The notes under the pieces were generated by a model, which made no database searches, was not told where the DNA came from, and saw only the letters and a list, made by a program, of their open reading frames with translations. DNA of 64,000 nt from Scilla litardierei (taxonomy: Eukaryota > Streptophyta > Magnoliopsida > Asparagales > Asparagaceae). Location: positions 12,019,860-12,083,859 of the forward strand of contig CM061130.1 in assembly GCA_030789695.1 (NCBI GenBank), written 5' to 3'. Position numbers and translations under genes: made by a program. Below are positions 43,907 to 52,610 of this stretch, in pieces (the first letter of the stretch is position 1; each line of letters starts with the position of its first letter).

Positions 43907-45059
43907 GAAAAGTAAGTGTGTATGTATTGATATGGGAAGCAGTCACCCTGCACACGACCAACCAGGTGAGAGCCAAGAAACAAAAGGGGGGGAAAACCTA
44001 TGATGGGGGGCGAACAAAAAGACGGCCTACAAGATACCCTAATACTCAAAAAGGGAAGTATCCACATGGTCTAAATCATCCGGGATGCAGCCAACAAGGG
44101 CATCCGAGATGTCCAAAGAGATCCGAGCCAGAAGGGCTGTCGCAGGGGACTTGAGAGATCTGAAGATGCGGCAGTTCCGCTCCCTCCAAATGTGCCAAAC
44201 CATCGCAGAGAAGACAAGCAATGAAAGCCTACCCCTGGGGGTGATCTTCCCCTGGCTCCAAACCATCGTTTCAGCGCGTGAACTTCAACGGTGATGGACT
44301 TGGAGCCAGGAGGGAGGCCAAGACGAAGCCTGCACTCTGCCCAAACACAAGCACTGAACTCACAGCGGAAGAAGATGTGGCGAGTCGACTCGGGGAAGAG
44401 ACCGCAGAGAGCACAAGTAGACTGATCCCGAATGCCACGCCTGGCCAGCTGCTGGGTGGTGGGCAGGCGGTCAGAGAGGGCACGTAGGAGAGTGAGGGAG
44501 AACTTGGGCGTGTGCCCAGGAAACCAGACCACAGGGGCTAGTCTGTCAGCAGGGGAGGAGCGACGAGTAGAGGACCAAGTGGAGCGGAGGGAGCACCCCC
44601 CGACAGCCGACCACTCCCAGGCGTCGGGGCCATCCGACACAGCACCCGAAGCCAACAGGGGCGCAAGGTGGGCAAACTCAGCAGGAAGGGACCAGGCTTC
44701 ACCATCCCAGAAGTCAGCAACCCGACGGTATCTGAGGGGGAGGGGAGGTGAATGCAGGTCCGCCAAAGGGCCACAAGGAAGCCACGAGTCATACCAAAAC
44801 GAAGTGGAGCGTCCATCACCAATCACACGACGATAGCAAGTAGACGCCAAATCCCGACACCGGAGCATATACTTCCAGGACCCCGAGTCCAGAGCCGAGG
44901 GGACACACTGGAAGAGGGGGGTGCTCTTCAGGTAAGCACTGCGCATGTAAGAGGCCCAGGGAGAGGGGGAGTGAGGAAGCCTCCAGAGGAGCTTAGATCC
45001 CGCGGCAATGCCCACCTCGCGGAGGCTGCGGAGACCAATACCACCCTCCGAACGCGGGA

Positions 45060-45062
<3 letters not shown>
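43907..45062 (-). mobile_element. L1-type LINE, strongly 5' truncated (LINE 3)
   Basis: Minus strand, GC-rich, and a different subfamily from LINE 1. It contains only the ORF2 C-terminus and 3' UTR. The 3' end is GAAAAGTAAGTGTG next to (TA)n with no poly(A), and the 5' end is cut at (TA)n 45063. Confidence 0.85.
44071..45062 (-). pseudogene. LINE ORF2 C-terminal fragment (zf-RVT)
   Basis: Opens at the (TA)n boundary with LPRSEGGIGLRSLREVGIAA and continues through GDGRSTSFWYDSWLPCGPLA, VADFWDGEAW, HTPKFSLTLLRALSDRLPTT and the zinc-binding CALCGLFPESTRHIFFRC. It stays open to about 44071. RT and endonuclease are absent. Confidence 0.85.

Positions 45063-45125
<63 letters not shown>
45063..45125. 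repeat. (TA)n tract at the 5' end of LINE 3
   Basis: 63-bp TA repeat between LINE 3 and the SIRE 3' region (GATATTCCAG). Confidence 0.95.
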
Positions 45126-45128
<3 letters not shown>

Positions 45129-45806
45129 ATTCCAGTTTAGCCTCTTGTGTCACACATTGTGTATAATTGCTTAATCATATTTGTGTGCTGATTGTGATAT
45201 TGTCTCCATGAATGATATATTCTCTTCTATCTTCTAATATGTTTTTGAGACAATATTGGACTTAATATTGGATTATTCATGTTATATGTGATGAGATGGA
45301 TTTTGAGTAATTATATTTTCTTCGTATCTCTAAAATGTTGATATTGGATTTTTTTATTCCTCTATTCTCATATGAATTTGATGTGATTTTATGCGTTTTG
45401 GTTTTATATATCTTTATACTCCTTGATTGTTGATAGTTCTTATTTAGCACGATTATTGTTGTTGTTCTCTACTCCCACCTTTTTGGATGATGCCCTAGGG
45501 GAGAGAGAGATAAACATACAGATTCATTATGAATGTGCTAAGTATGTACTAATAACGTGAATCTAAGATTGAAGTTGCCTTAGATGGGAGTAAGCTACAA
45601 TGAATAGGGATTTTAAATCCTAGATTTCATGTATTAAATTCATTCCATTCATCCATATCTTACTCATTTGCTTCAATTGATATATAGATGCCCTAATATT
45701 TGTTGACTAACTTGATTGGCATCTATGTAGGGGAGTGAGTTTTCATTACGCACAATTATTTATCTTTTTGTTTATGTTTGTTTATCATCATCAAAAAGGG
45801 GGAGAA
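45126..45806 (+). other. SIRE non-coding 3' region with polypurine tract
   Basis: AT-rich, no gene. Ends in AAAAAGGGGGAGAA (45793-45806) directly before the LTR. The tract matches the one of the minus-strand SIRE at 18758. Confidence 0.75.
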
Positions 45807-46218
45807 TGTTGAGTATTAGACTTCTCCCTACTTGGTGTTAATGATGAGCAAACATAAATACTTGTGACTAATCCCCTATTTTGTAGTTAATCCATTGCCT
45901 AAGCTTATTATGAAGATCTACTTGCAATGGATGACACTCAAAGTTCATTGAAGGCAAATGAAATGGATTGGATGATCGTGGATGGTGATTGAAGCCTCGT
46001 GAAGACTTCAAGCTCATGCGATGAATAGAAGAGAGAGTTCGTTAATGTAAATTTCTTTTATCTCTTCTAGTATGTAGCTTAGAAGTAGAACTTTGATGGA
46101 GCACTCACACATATCTTCATTCTAGTCTTAGGACATCATTAGATCAAACGTCCTTAGACTCTAATTCATTTCTAAGTGATTGTGCTTGTATTGCTTGTAT
46201 TGCTTGTATTGCTTATAA

Positions 46219-46867
46219 CAGTCGACTGCTGAACATTTTACAGTCGCCTGTCTCAAAAACAGTCGACTGTGTTTTGTTCTACAGTCGCCTGTTATGCACG
46301 AACTTTTACAATCTAGTTTTGGGCTTCTTTGTTTAATTCCCACAGGCGACTATTGAACGATTCACTGGCGCATGTCCAAGTGACAGTCGACTGTGTTTTT
46401 ATTAACAGTCGCATGTCTATCTTTAGCCCAAAGACTAATTCTTTGTTTACTCTGGCCAGTTGACTTATGTTGAATTTACAGTCGACTGTCCAATGGATCA
46501 GTCGACTGTGAATGCTGCATCAGTCGTCTGTCTGTGAGCCAATTTGTTGACTCAACTCTCTGGAAAATCTCAAGGTGTTTGACAGTCGCCTGTATAAGGA
46601 TTTACAGTCGCCTGTTCTGATTAACAGTCGACTGTCTTTTCCTCATCAGTCGTCTATCCTGTTATCTAAGAAGTTTTCCAGATTTCTTCAACTTACCCAA
46701 CTTACGGCCAGTCGCCTGTAGAAGGATTTACAGTCGCCTGTTGGTTTAACAGTCGACTGTCTATGCTTCGTCAGTCGACTGTCCACGTGGTAAGTTACCA
46801 TTATGAATTCTCACCTACCCATGCTGACTGTACAACGGTCGATTGTGGTTTCTTCAACAGTCTACTG
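46219..46867. promoter_or_regulatory. CAGTCGACTG/CAGTCGCCTG palindrome array in SIRE U3
   Basis: Motif pairs with 22-bp spacing start at 46219/46241, 46260/46282, 46384/46406, 46457/46479, 46499/46521, 46583/46605, 46625/46647, 46709/46731, 46750/46772 and 46836/46858. Adjacent pairs are 19-20 bp apart, giving a 41-42-bp superperiod. One further copy (46343) stands alone. The array ends about 85 bp before the TATA box. Confidence 0.85.
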
Positions 46868-46953
46868 TCGCGAGCTCAGATTCTATCCGTTGAGATTTTT
46901 CTCACGAATTCCAAAAGGGCTTTTGCTAATTCTGTTTTGTGGATTTGAGAAAC

Positions 46954-46963
46954 CTATATAAGG
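46954..46963 (+). promoter_or_regulatory. TATA box of the SIRE 3' LTR
   Basis: CTATATAAGG in GAGAAACCTATATAAGGAGC. Confidence 0.7.
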
Positions 46964-47634
46964 AGCTTCTACTGTTTCATTGAGAGGTTACCAAGTTGAT
47001 ATTCATTCTCTCAAGCTTTCATTCTCTAGTTTTAAAGCTCTCAAATCCAAAGCCCTAAGAATTCCTATCTTTGATCTCTTGCTCTCCAACCTAGAACCAA
47101 AAAGTTATCTTCTAGGCATTTGGTGCAGTTAAGAGAAAGGGCTTCGCCTCTCTTCCAAGAGAGTCTTCAACACACAACACACTTCTCCTTCAAGTTTTAC
47201 TTAAAGGCATAGGTGATTGTAAGTGTTGCTTTCATATTTCATAACTTTCGTTATTTGGATTTGCTCTCCAGTTGTGAGAGTGTTTTGCTTGCTCCCAAGT
47301 TGTGGGAGTCAAGGACAATCGATTGTATTTCAATTTCACTTGTAGGGTTGCTACAAGTGGGTTTTAAGGAAACCTCAAGTTAGGGTTCTAACTTGAGTAT
47401 CCGGAGGTATCCGAGTGGAAGGGACGTAGGATTACCGGGAACAAGTCGGGAAGTGACTTGGGTAATCTGAACCCTTGAAACATCATTGTGTTTGCTTTTG
47501 TTTCAATTTGGGTTTAATTTCTATTCCGTACTATTTTGTTGGTTAGCATTTAAATTGGTGTAACTATCTTTTTAAATTGCTTAAACACTATTCAACCCCC
47601 TTTTAGTGTTTTCTCCATAGCCAGGGTCCTTACA

Positions 47635-47967
47635 TGACATTGGGTAGAGGGTTGGCTTGCTGCTCAGGATTTTTCTCCCTAGCCCTCTGGCTTCTTGGCG
47701 TGGGCCGTGCCCCCGCAGTGGCTTGTGCCGGATTGGGGGTGGCTGTGCCACGACCATTTGAAATGGCTGCTGGGTGATTTGTTGGATGGCGACAGTCAAT
47801 GCCACGAGGCTGACATTGACTGACTTGGTGAAGGTATTAAATTGTTCTTGCGATATCAATTGCGTGATTGGTCCTCCTTCCGAAGAAGATCCAGCATCAT
47901 CCTCAATGTTCAGAGCATCCTCGTTCGTGTCGAGGATCGGACCAGTGTTGTTGGGTTCAGTCGACAT
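47635..47967 (-). pseudogene. Tat gag N-terminal fragment
   Basis: ATG 47967, MSTEPNNTGPILDTNED, then an acidic segment, LISQEQFNTFTKSVNVSLVA and a Pro-rich stretch. 111 codons, open up to the SIRE insertion point. Short acidic N-termini of this kind precede the gag domain in Tat and Athila elements. Confidence 0.65.
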
Positions 47968-48003
47968 GGCTTTATGGTTGCCTTGGGATGTGAACTGATT
48001 TAA

Positions 48004-48023
48004 TTTCCCACAGACGATGCCAA
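48004..48023 (-). other. Tat primer-binding site
   Basis: Minus-strand TTGGCATCGTCTGTGGGAAA, 1 nt after the LTR. Close to the TTGGCGCCGTCTGTGGGAA signal typical of Tat/Retand elements. Confidence 0.8.
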
Positions 48024-48024
48024 C

Positions 48025-48783
48025 TGTTGACGAATGGGTCCCGGCCAATAGTAAAGTGGGCTGACTCAGACGCCTAGGGTGATATGAATCCTTGTCAGCT
48101 GGTACGATCATGCCTATGTGGAGGGTATCTCAGGTTTGGGTGGATGCGGCTGAGCTACCAAGAATAAGACCGACCTAGCTCAGAGGTGCTCCGAGCTACT
48201 TAGAGAGGCATCTGTCGAGCTATATGTAGCACAGATAATTGCTAGAGGGGTCGGATCTAGGTTCCGACCCAAATCCCCTCCGATGCTTAAGTTAGTTGGA
48301 AACTTAAGGAGGCTTGGGGCAGCGGGATCGACCAAAAGGGAGATTGTCTATGGAGCTGTCACGACGAGTAAAGGAGGAAGCATTTATTGTGGAAAGTAAA
48401 GAATATGAGTTGTCAGAGTACATTATACTTAGTATCTCTGGAGTATTCCCCGTCTATTGGGGTTTGGTCCTTTTATAGGTGGAGGTGTCCCTTTAATGAC
48501 GTTGGTGAGTAACTGCTTTGCCATAATAGTGGCACATTCATTCCTTGAATTTAGGCATAATGGATGTTTGCTTACTATGCTATTATAGAGCCCATTATTA
48601 ACATCTTTCTTGAGACGTGGGAGTTTAACATGTGTAACACGAACTGCCTTTGACTGAGCAAACGGCCAGACATCTACGCGGGCTCCATGGGCTTGATGGG
48701 CCTCCTTGCCTTTCTTAGCAGGCTTCACCTACACGAATTTCAATACTTTTCCTGCCTTCGGGAGCCGGCCCAATGTTGTAACA
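48025..48783 (-). repeat. 5' LTR of the second Tat element
   Basis: 759 bp. In minus sense it runs from TGTTACAACATTGGGCC to CCATTCGTCAACA. TATA box CCTATAAAAGGACC is at about 48469-48480. Shares AAGCATCGGAGGGGATTTGG with the LTR at 1991-2952. Confidence 0.85.
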
Positions 48784-49251
48784 GAACCAAAGTTAGGTTT
48801 TCTTAATATGTTTATTTTCCAAAGTTCTTAACGGGCTTGGTTTTCCCTTAAATCCAAATACCACGTATTGTAATTTAAGTTGATTGAAAAGATATTGATC
48901 TTTCCAATTAGATGCACACCAAGAAATAGGTAGAACCATAATAAATCTTGATGTCAAGTGCATGATTCTCTTATGGCTAATGTTTAATTTCTTATATCTT
49001 TTGTGGTTGTGTGTTTTGCATATAGATTAAAATTTTCTTTGGTATCCATTATTCTTGATTTACTGCACGATGATTGTCAATTTGACAAGGTATTCACTCG
49101 CAACAACGAATGGTGTCATAAGGCCTATAGATAATGTTGGCATATGAACTTGATTATGGCCACCAGGGGTGGAACTGTTTGTAACTTGACTTGAGCAGCT
49201 GCTTAGGGCAAGAAATTAAATTAATACTTTTAATTATAAATCATAGCCATC
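48784..49251. other. Intergenic, nothing recognised
   Basis: AT-rich; no coding or repeat signal. Confidence 0.5.
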
Positions 49252-49355
49252 TTTTGATGGCCCAGTAGATAAAGCGCTTGGCTGTGCAAGTGGAGTTCAT
49301 GGGGATCGCGCTTGACTATGGACGTTGAGTTCATGGGTTCGATCCCCAGCAAAGT
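49252..49355 (+). mobile_element. tRNA-derived SINE head
   Basis: GATGGCCCAGTAGATAAAGC fits a pol III A box (TGGCNNAGTNG) and GGTTCGATCCC fits a B box. They are about 75 bp apart, longer than in a tRNA, because a segment (GCGCTTG...GAGTTCATGGG) is duplicated between them. Followed by T-rich sequence. The 3' end is not defined. Confidence 0.55.
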
Positions 49356-49849
49356 CATTTTTAGTTGATTAATATGTCATTTTTTTATTTTCTTTCATTT
49401 TTAATTGATTATTATTTGTTGCTTATTATCATTTTTTTGCATGTTTGGTATTATTTCTTTGGTTTTACACTTTAAAAAAGAAAGAAAATCTACCTGATTT
49501 TTATGTTTCTACCTAAATTCTTTATATTTTGATATACCCCCAAATTGGGACTAGATATGGCTAGATAATATTGCATATTAAATAAAATGAATTTTATGTA
49601 TTTTTCATACACTAATTATGTATTTAACATATAAAAATTTTGATACATTAGATACATAATTTGTATTTTCAAACGCGCTTTGTATTTAGTCCGCTAATAG
49701 TGTTTATTTTTTCCCTTTTTATTTTGATTTTGATTCATATGCTAATACAATATGCATGCACGGAATTGTTTACAACTTGCCCTGGCTCAAGACAAGAAAA
49801 AAATTTATTATTTAATCACCATATATATAAAAAAATTCATTGCTCTTCG
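49356..49849. other. AT-rich intergenic, nothing recognised
   Basis: May include the SINE 3' tail. No gene seen. Confidence 0.4.
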
Positions 49850-50101
49850 TGACATTGACCACGATCAAGCTTCAGCAACTATCCCATTCGACAATTGGGG
49901 CTTCAGGAGAGATTGACCATGTTTTGTTCATTTGTGCACGTGTTCTTTCTTGGCTTAGCTGATCTTGTTAGGGTTTAGTTAGTAGTGGGTGACGGCGCTT
50001 GTGACATATCCCCTCTCTTTCTTTATCCTACCAAGGCCTTCTAATAGCCTCTTTGTAATATTTTGTATAGTTGAGTTTTTAATAAAATTTTACCCATTTA
50101 C

Positions 50102-50104
<3 letters not shown>
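49850..50104 (+). mobile_element. LINE 3' end fragment (plus strand)
   Basis: Short zf-RVT-like piece (GEIDHVLFICARVLSW), then a 3' UTR with GACGGCGCTTGTGACAT and AATAAAATTTTACCC. It ends directly in the (TA)n tract 50105-50138. Similar GCGCTTGTG and TTTTGTA...AATAAA words occur in inverse at 38760-38860. Confidence 0.5.

Positions 50105-50138
<34 letters not shown>
50105..50138. repeat. (TA)n tract at a LINE 3' end
   Basis: ATATAT repeat immediately after the LINE tail. The next bases are TATAAATAACCCGTGCAC. Confidence 0.9.
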
Positions 50139-50143
<5 letters not shown>

Positions 50144-50520
50144 ATAACCCGTGCACACGGTGCACGGTGTAAAAAAGAACCCCCCATGAAAAGGATGCGA
50201 TGCACGCATGCAACCGAAGAGGAGTGAGAACTGTAGGGGTATGTGCCGGTATTATCGAAGGGTAAAAGGTGCAAACATGTAAATAAGTGGGTGTTCTGTG
50301 AAAATGGCAAACATGTAAATAAGTGAGTTTGGGAGGGTGTTTTTTGGATTTTTAGGGGGAAATAGTAAATATGTAAATAAGTGGTTTGGGGGGTTTTAGG
50401 GTAGTGGGTAATGTGGAGGGTGATGTGGAAGAGGGGCCTACCTTTGTCCTAGTCACACTTATCTCCCTTCACCATTTGTATAAAGGAGATATATAAATAC
50501 ATTTATAGGAATATGGGTTT
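50139..50520. repeat. Unclassified repeat with ATGTAAATAAGTG units
   Basis: Starts AACCCGTGCACACGGTGCAC (a GC-rich palindromic word). Later, three copies of AAANATGTAAATAAGTG (about 50273, 50309, 50367) with variable spacers. The same word occurs twice inside the hAT-like element (5928, 5997). A related AACCCGTGCTCACGG start is at 51049. Confidence 0.5.
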
Positions 50521-50905
50521 GAGCTATCAGCGCAGGAAATTTTTCCTGCGATGACGGCGATTTCGGGCCGAAAAAAGATTTGTATCTTAAATTTTTTTGC
50601 AATGTGTTTTACAACTTGTTGGCTATCTCCCCACCAAATTTCAAGTCAATCCAACACTTATTTAGCATCCATCCATCCATTTCAAAACAATCGCTCCAAT
50701 AAACCGAACTGTTAGTGCAATTCTTTTGAAATGGATGGATGGAGACTTAAAAAGTGTTTGATTGACTTGAAATTTGGTAGAGATTTAACCAACAAGTTGT
50801 AGAACACATTACAGAAAACATTTTTTAAAAAAAATCTTGTTTCGTCCCAAATCACTGTCAACGCAGGAAAAATTTTCTACGTTGACAGCTCAGGCCCATT
50901 TTCCT
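50521..50905. mobile_element. Foldback/MITE-type element with ~190-bp arms
   Basis: The left arm from GAGCTATCAGCGCAGGAAAT to CATCCATCCATTTCAAAACA is inverted on the right (TTTTGAAATGGATGGATGGA to TTTTCTACGTTGACAGCTC) with about 80-90% identity by eye. There is almost no unique centre. I found no convincing target duplication. Confidence 0.7.
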
Positions 50906-50910
50906 CACCA

Positions 50911-50930
50911 TATTCCTCATATGAGGAATA
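50911..50930. repeat. Perfect 20-bp palindrome
   Basis: TATTCCTCATATGAGGAATA. Confidence 0.9.
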
Positions 50931-50991
50931 TGTGCCTGAGCTATTAGCGCATGAAAAATTCCTGCGCTGACAGCGATTGGCACATATTCCT
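50924..50991. repeat. Miniature foldback related to the 50521 element
   Basis: 13-bp perfect arms AGGAATATGTGCC and GGCACATATTCCT surround GAGCTATTAGCGCATGAAAA and CCTGCGCTGACAGCG, which are the terminal motifs of the larger foldback. Followed by a (TA)n/(TATG)n tract (50991-51041). Confidence 0.65.
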
Positions 50992-51041
50992 ATATATATA
51001 TATATGTCTATGTATATATGTATATATGTATATATATGTAC

Positions 51042-51654
51042 TGGTCATAACCCGTGCTCACGGACACGGTTCATTTAAGATTTCCCCCGCGAAATCGTTG
51101 TTCTCAAAAAATTATTTCCACAGCCAAAATTGTGCAGAACAACAAATTAGCGTAAAAATATTTAGCGGCACGGGCGCCTTCGACGTGGAACAAAAAATTC
51201 GGCGCAGATGCCTTTGACACAGAACAACAAATTTGGTGCGGACCCCTTCGGCGTGGAACGACAAATTAGCGTAAAAAATTGCATGGGCGCCTTCGGCGCG
51301 GGAAATTATTCTCATCTTGTTGCCCCATGCATCGAAGAGAGGTGGTACTCGCGTTGAGGGAGAGATCATTCGATCTACGACAACATTCGATCTGCAGCAT
51401 TAAGTGCAAGTTAAAGTTTTTTTCCAAATGCGGTAATTGTGTGCACTCCGTTATTCCCCAGAAACTTTCATTCCCCAAAATGTTTCATTTCCCCAGAAAC
51501 TTTCATTTCCCTAGAAATGTTTTCCCTCCAAAACTTTCCACAAAATCTCATCTCAACCATTCATTCCTCAAGATTAAATCTAAGCCGTCTTTCTATCAAC
51601 ATGTTTGTCCTAGTCAGCCCTAGGATTCAAAAACAGTGGTCAAATATAATATAG
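51042..51654. repeat. Degenerate tandem repeat region
   Basis: 51130-51300 repeats units of the form GAACAACAAATTAGCGTAAA...GCGCCTTCGACGTG, four imperfect copies of 33-65 bp. 51465-51540 has repeated TTCATTTCCCCAGAAACT words. Open frames here are by-products of the repeats. Confidence 0.5.
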
Positions 51655-51730
51655 ATGTGTGTGTGTGTGTGTAAACATATGTATATATGTGTTCGTGCAT
51701 GTGTGCGCGCGCGTGTCTGTGTGTGTGATA
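51655..51730. repeat. (TG)n / (CG)n compound microsatellite
   Basis: Alternating TGTGTG, TATATG and GCGCGCGTG tracts. Confidence 0.85.
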
Positions 51731-52302
51731 AAATAAGATGGTGAGATGGTATATTTATATCTTGAACTAGCAAAATCTATTTCCTAATCAATAATCGGAA
51801 CCACTCGTCTTATTCTATCTATCAAGTGATATTTATTTATAATTTTTTTGTTATTTTGAGATTTCTATCAAATCCATCAAGTGTTACAAGATGTATGGTT
51901 TACAAGCTGCCTGCAAATGTAACAAATTTGGAACTGGTTGATCTATAGTATTTTGGGGTGTATAATCTCTAATTTTTTGGGGTATAGATCATGAACGGTG
52001 CCCATTATTGATTGGTGTTACCCAATTGAGCTAGATCACGATAAGAATCTTAGCTCGCCATCTCACCATATCATTACCTATACACCATTTTTATTTTCGC
52101 CATGTGCAAAAAAAAATTCATGGTTATGCCACTGATGGCCACTTATTTATTTCCCACGGTCAGAAATATTTTTGCTCTTGAGACCCGATGTGAACTCGAT
52201 CCTAACCCGTTTGATGCGTCTAGGGCTTTTTGTGGAGATAAAGATGGGATTTTTAAGTTGATGGAAGGTAAAAATAGGATTTTTATATGGAATTGCAGAT
52301 CT
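51731..52302. other. Intergenic, nothing recognised
   Basis: AT-rich. The short frame at 52102-52317 resembles no family I know. Confidence 0.4.
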
Positions 52303-52610
52303 GAAATCAAACAATAATAGCTAAAATAATAGATCTAGGGCTAGATTAATCTAAGGGATGAAAGATAATCAACTCGTTAAGTATTCTAGGATTTAGGAAA
52401 AGTAAACTTACGATTCAATTCTTTGATAGCTCCTTAGGGCCGGCCGACCTTTGCTTTAGGAGAGATTAGCGAAATGTTGAATTACTAAACGACCCCCCAT
52501 CATAGTCACGAAACTACAAGTTTGCCTCCGCGCCCGAGGTGGACCTGAGTCTCCTCCTCCTTTGGTAAACCCGCACCTGCGGCTCCTTGCTGACCCTGCG
52601 CACCGCATCA
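52303..52610 (-). repeat. Probable 3' LTR of the Reina-like element
   Basis: In minus sense it starts TGATGCGGTGCGC just after the purine run TTTTGGGGGGAGAAG (52611-52624). The far end (GATTTCA at 52303) is a guess, because the 5' LTR is not in the window. Confidence 0.4.

Larger units (their letters stand above)
36613..47634 (+). mobile_element. SIRE-type remnant: promoter, env-like ORF, polypurine tract, 3' LTR
   Basis: Plus-strand elements in consistent order and orientation: palindrome array and TATA (36618-36823), env-like ORF (37055-38509), non-coding 3' region, polypurine tract (45793-45806), 3' LTR (45807-47634). Three LINE insertions (38739-45062) interrupt the non-coding part. gag, pol and 5' LTR are not present. 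An extra ORF between pol and 3' LTR is a known trait of SIRE elements. Confidence 0.6.
45807..47634 (+). repeat. SIRE-type 3' LTR
   Basis: 1,828 bp, TGTTGAGTATTAG to GGTCCTTACA. Terminal motifs (TGTTGAGTAT; CACTATTCAACCCCC near the end) are shared with the LTRs at 16904-23341, so the families are related but distinct. Contains the palindrome array 46219-46867 and a TATA box CTATATAAGG (46954-46963). It is followed directly by Tat gag sequence, into which it inserted. Confidence 0.85.
47635..48783 (-). mobile_element. 5' end of a second Tat-lineage Gypsy element
   Basis: In minus sense: 5' LTR (48783-48025), primer site, leader, gag N-terminus, then interruption by the SIRE LTR at 47634. The remainder would lie beyond the 5' end of that SIRE insertion and is not recognised in this window. 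Confidence 0.8.

Noticed and set aside
43609..44067. Frames encoding long Ile-Tyr repeats
   Set aside because: Pure (TA)n microsatellite translation.
44432..44836. 134-residue plus-strand frame
   Set aside because: Shadow of the LINE zf-RVT coding frame on the minus strand.
49252..49355. Functional tRNA gene
   Set aside because: A and B boxes are too far apart and the sequence does not fold into a cloverleaf with acceptor-stem pairing.
51279..51623. 114-residue frame with repeated Phe-Pro motifs
   Set aside because: Falls in degenerate tandem repeats (TTCATTTCCCCAGAAACT words); no family resemblance.
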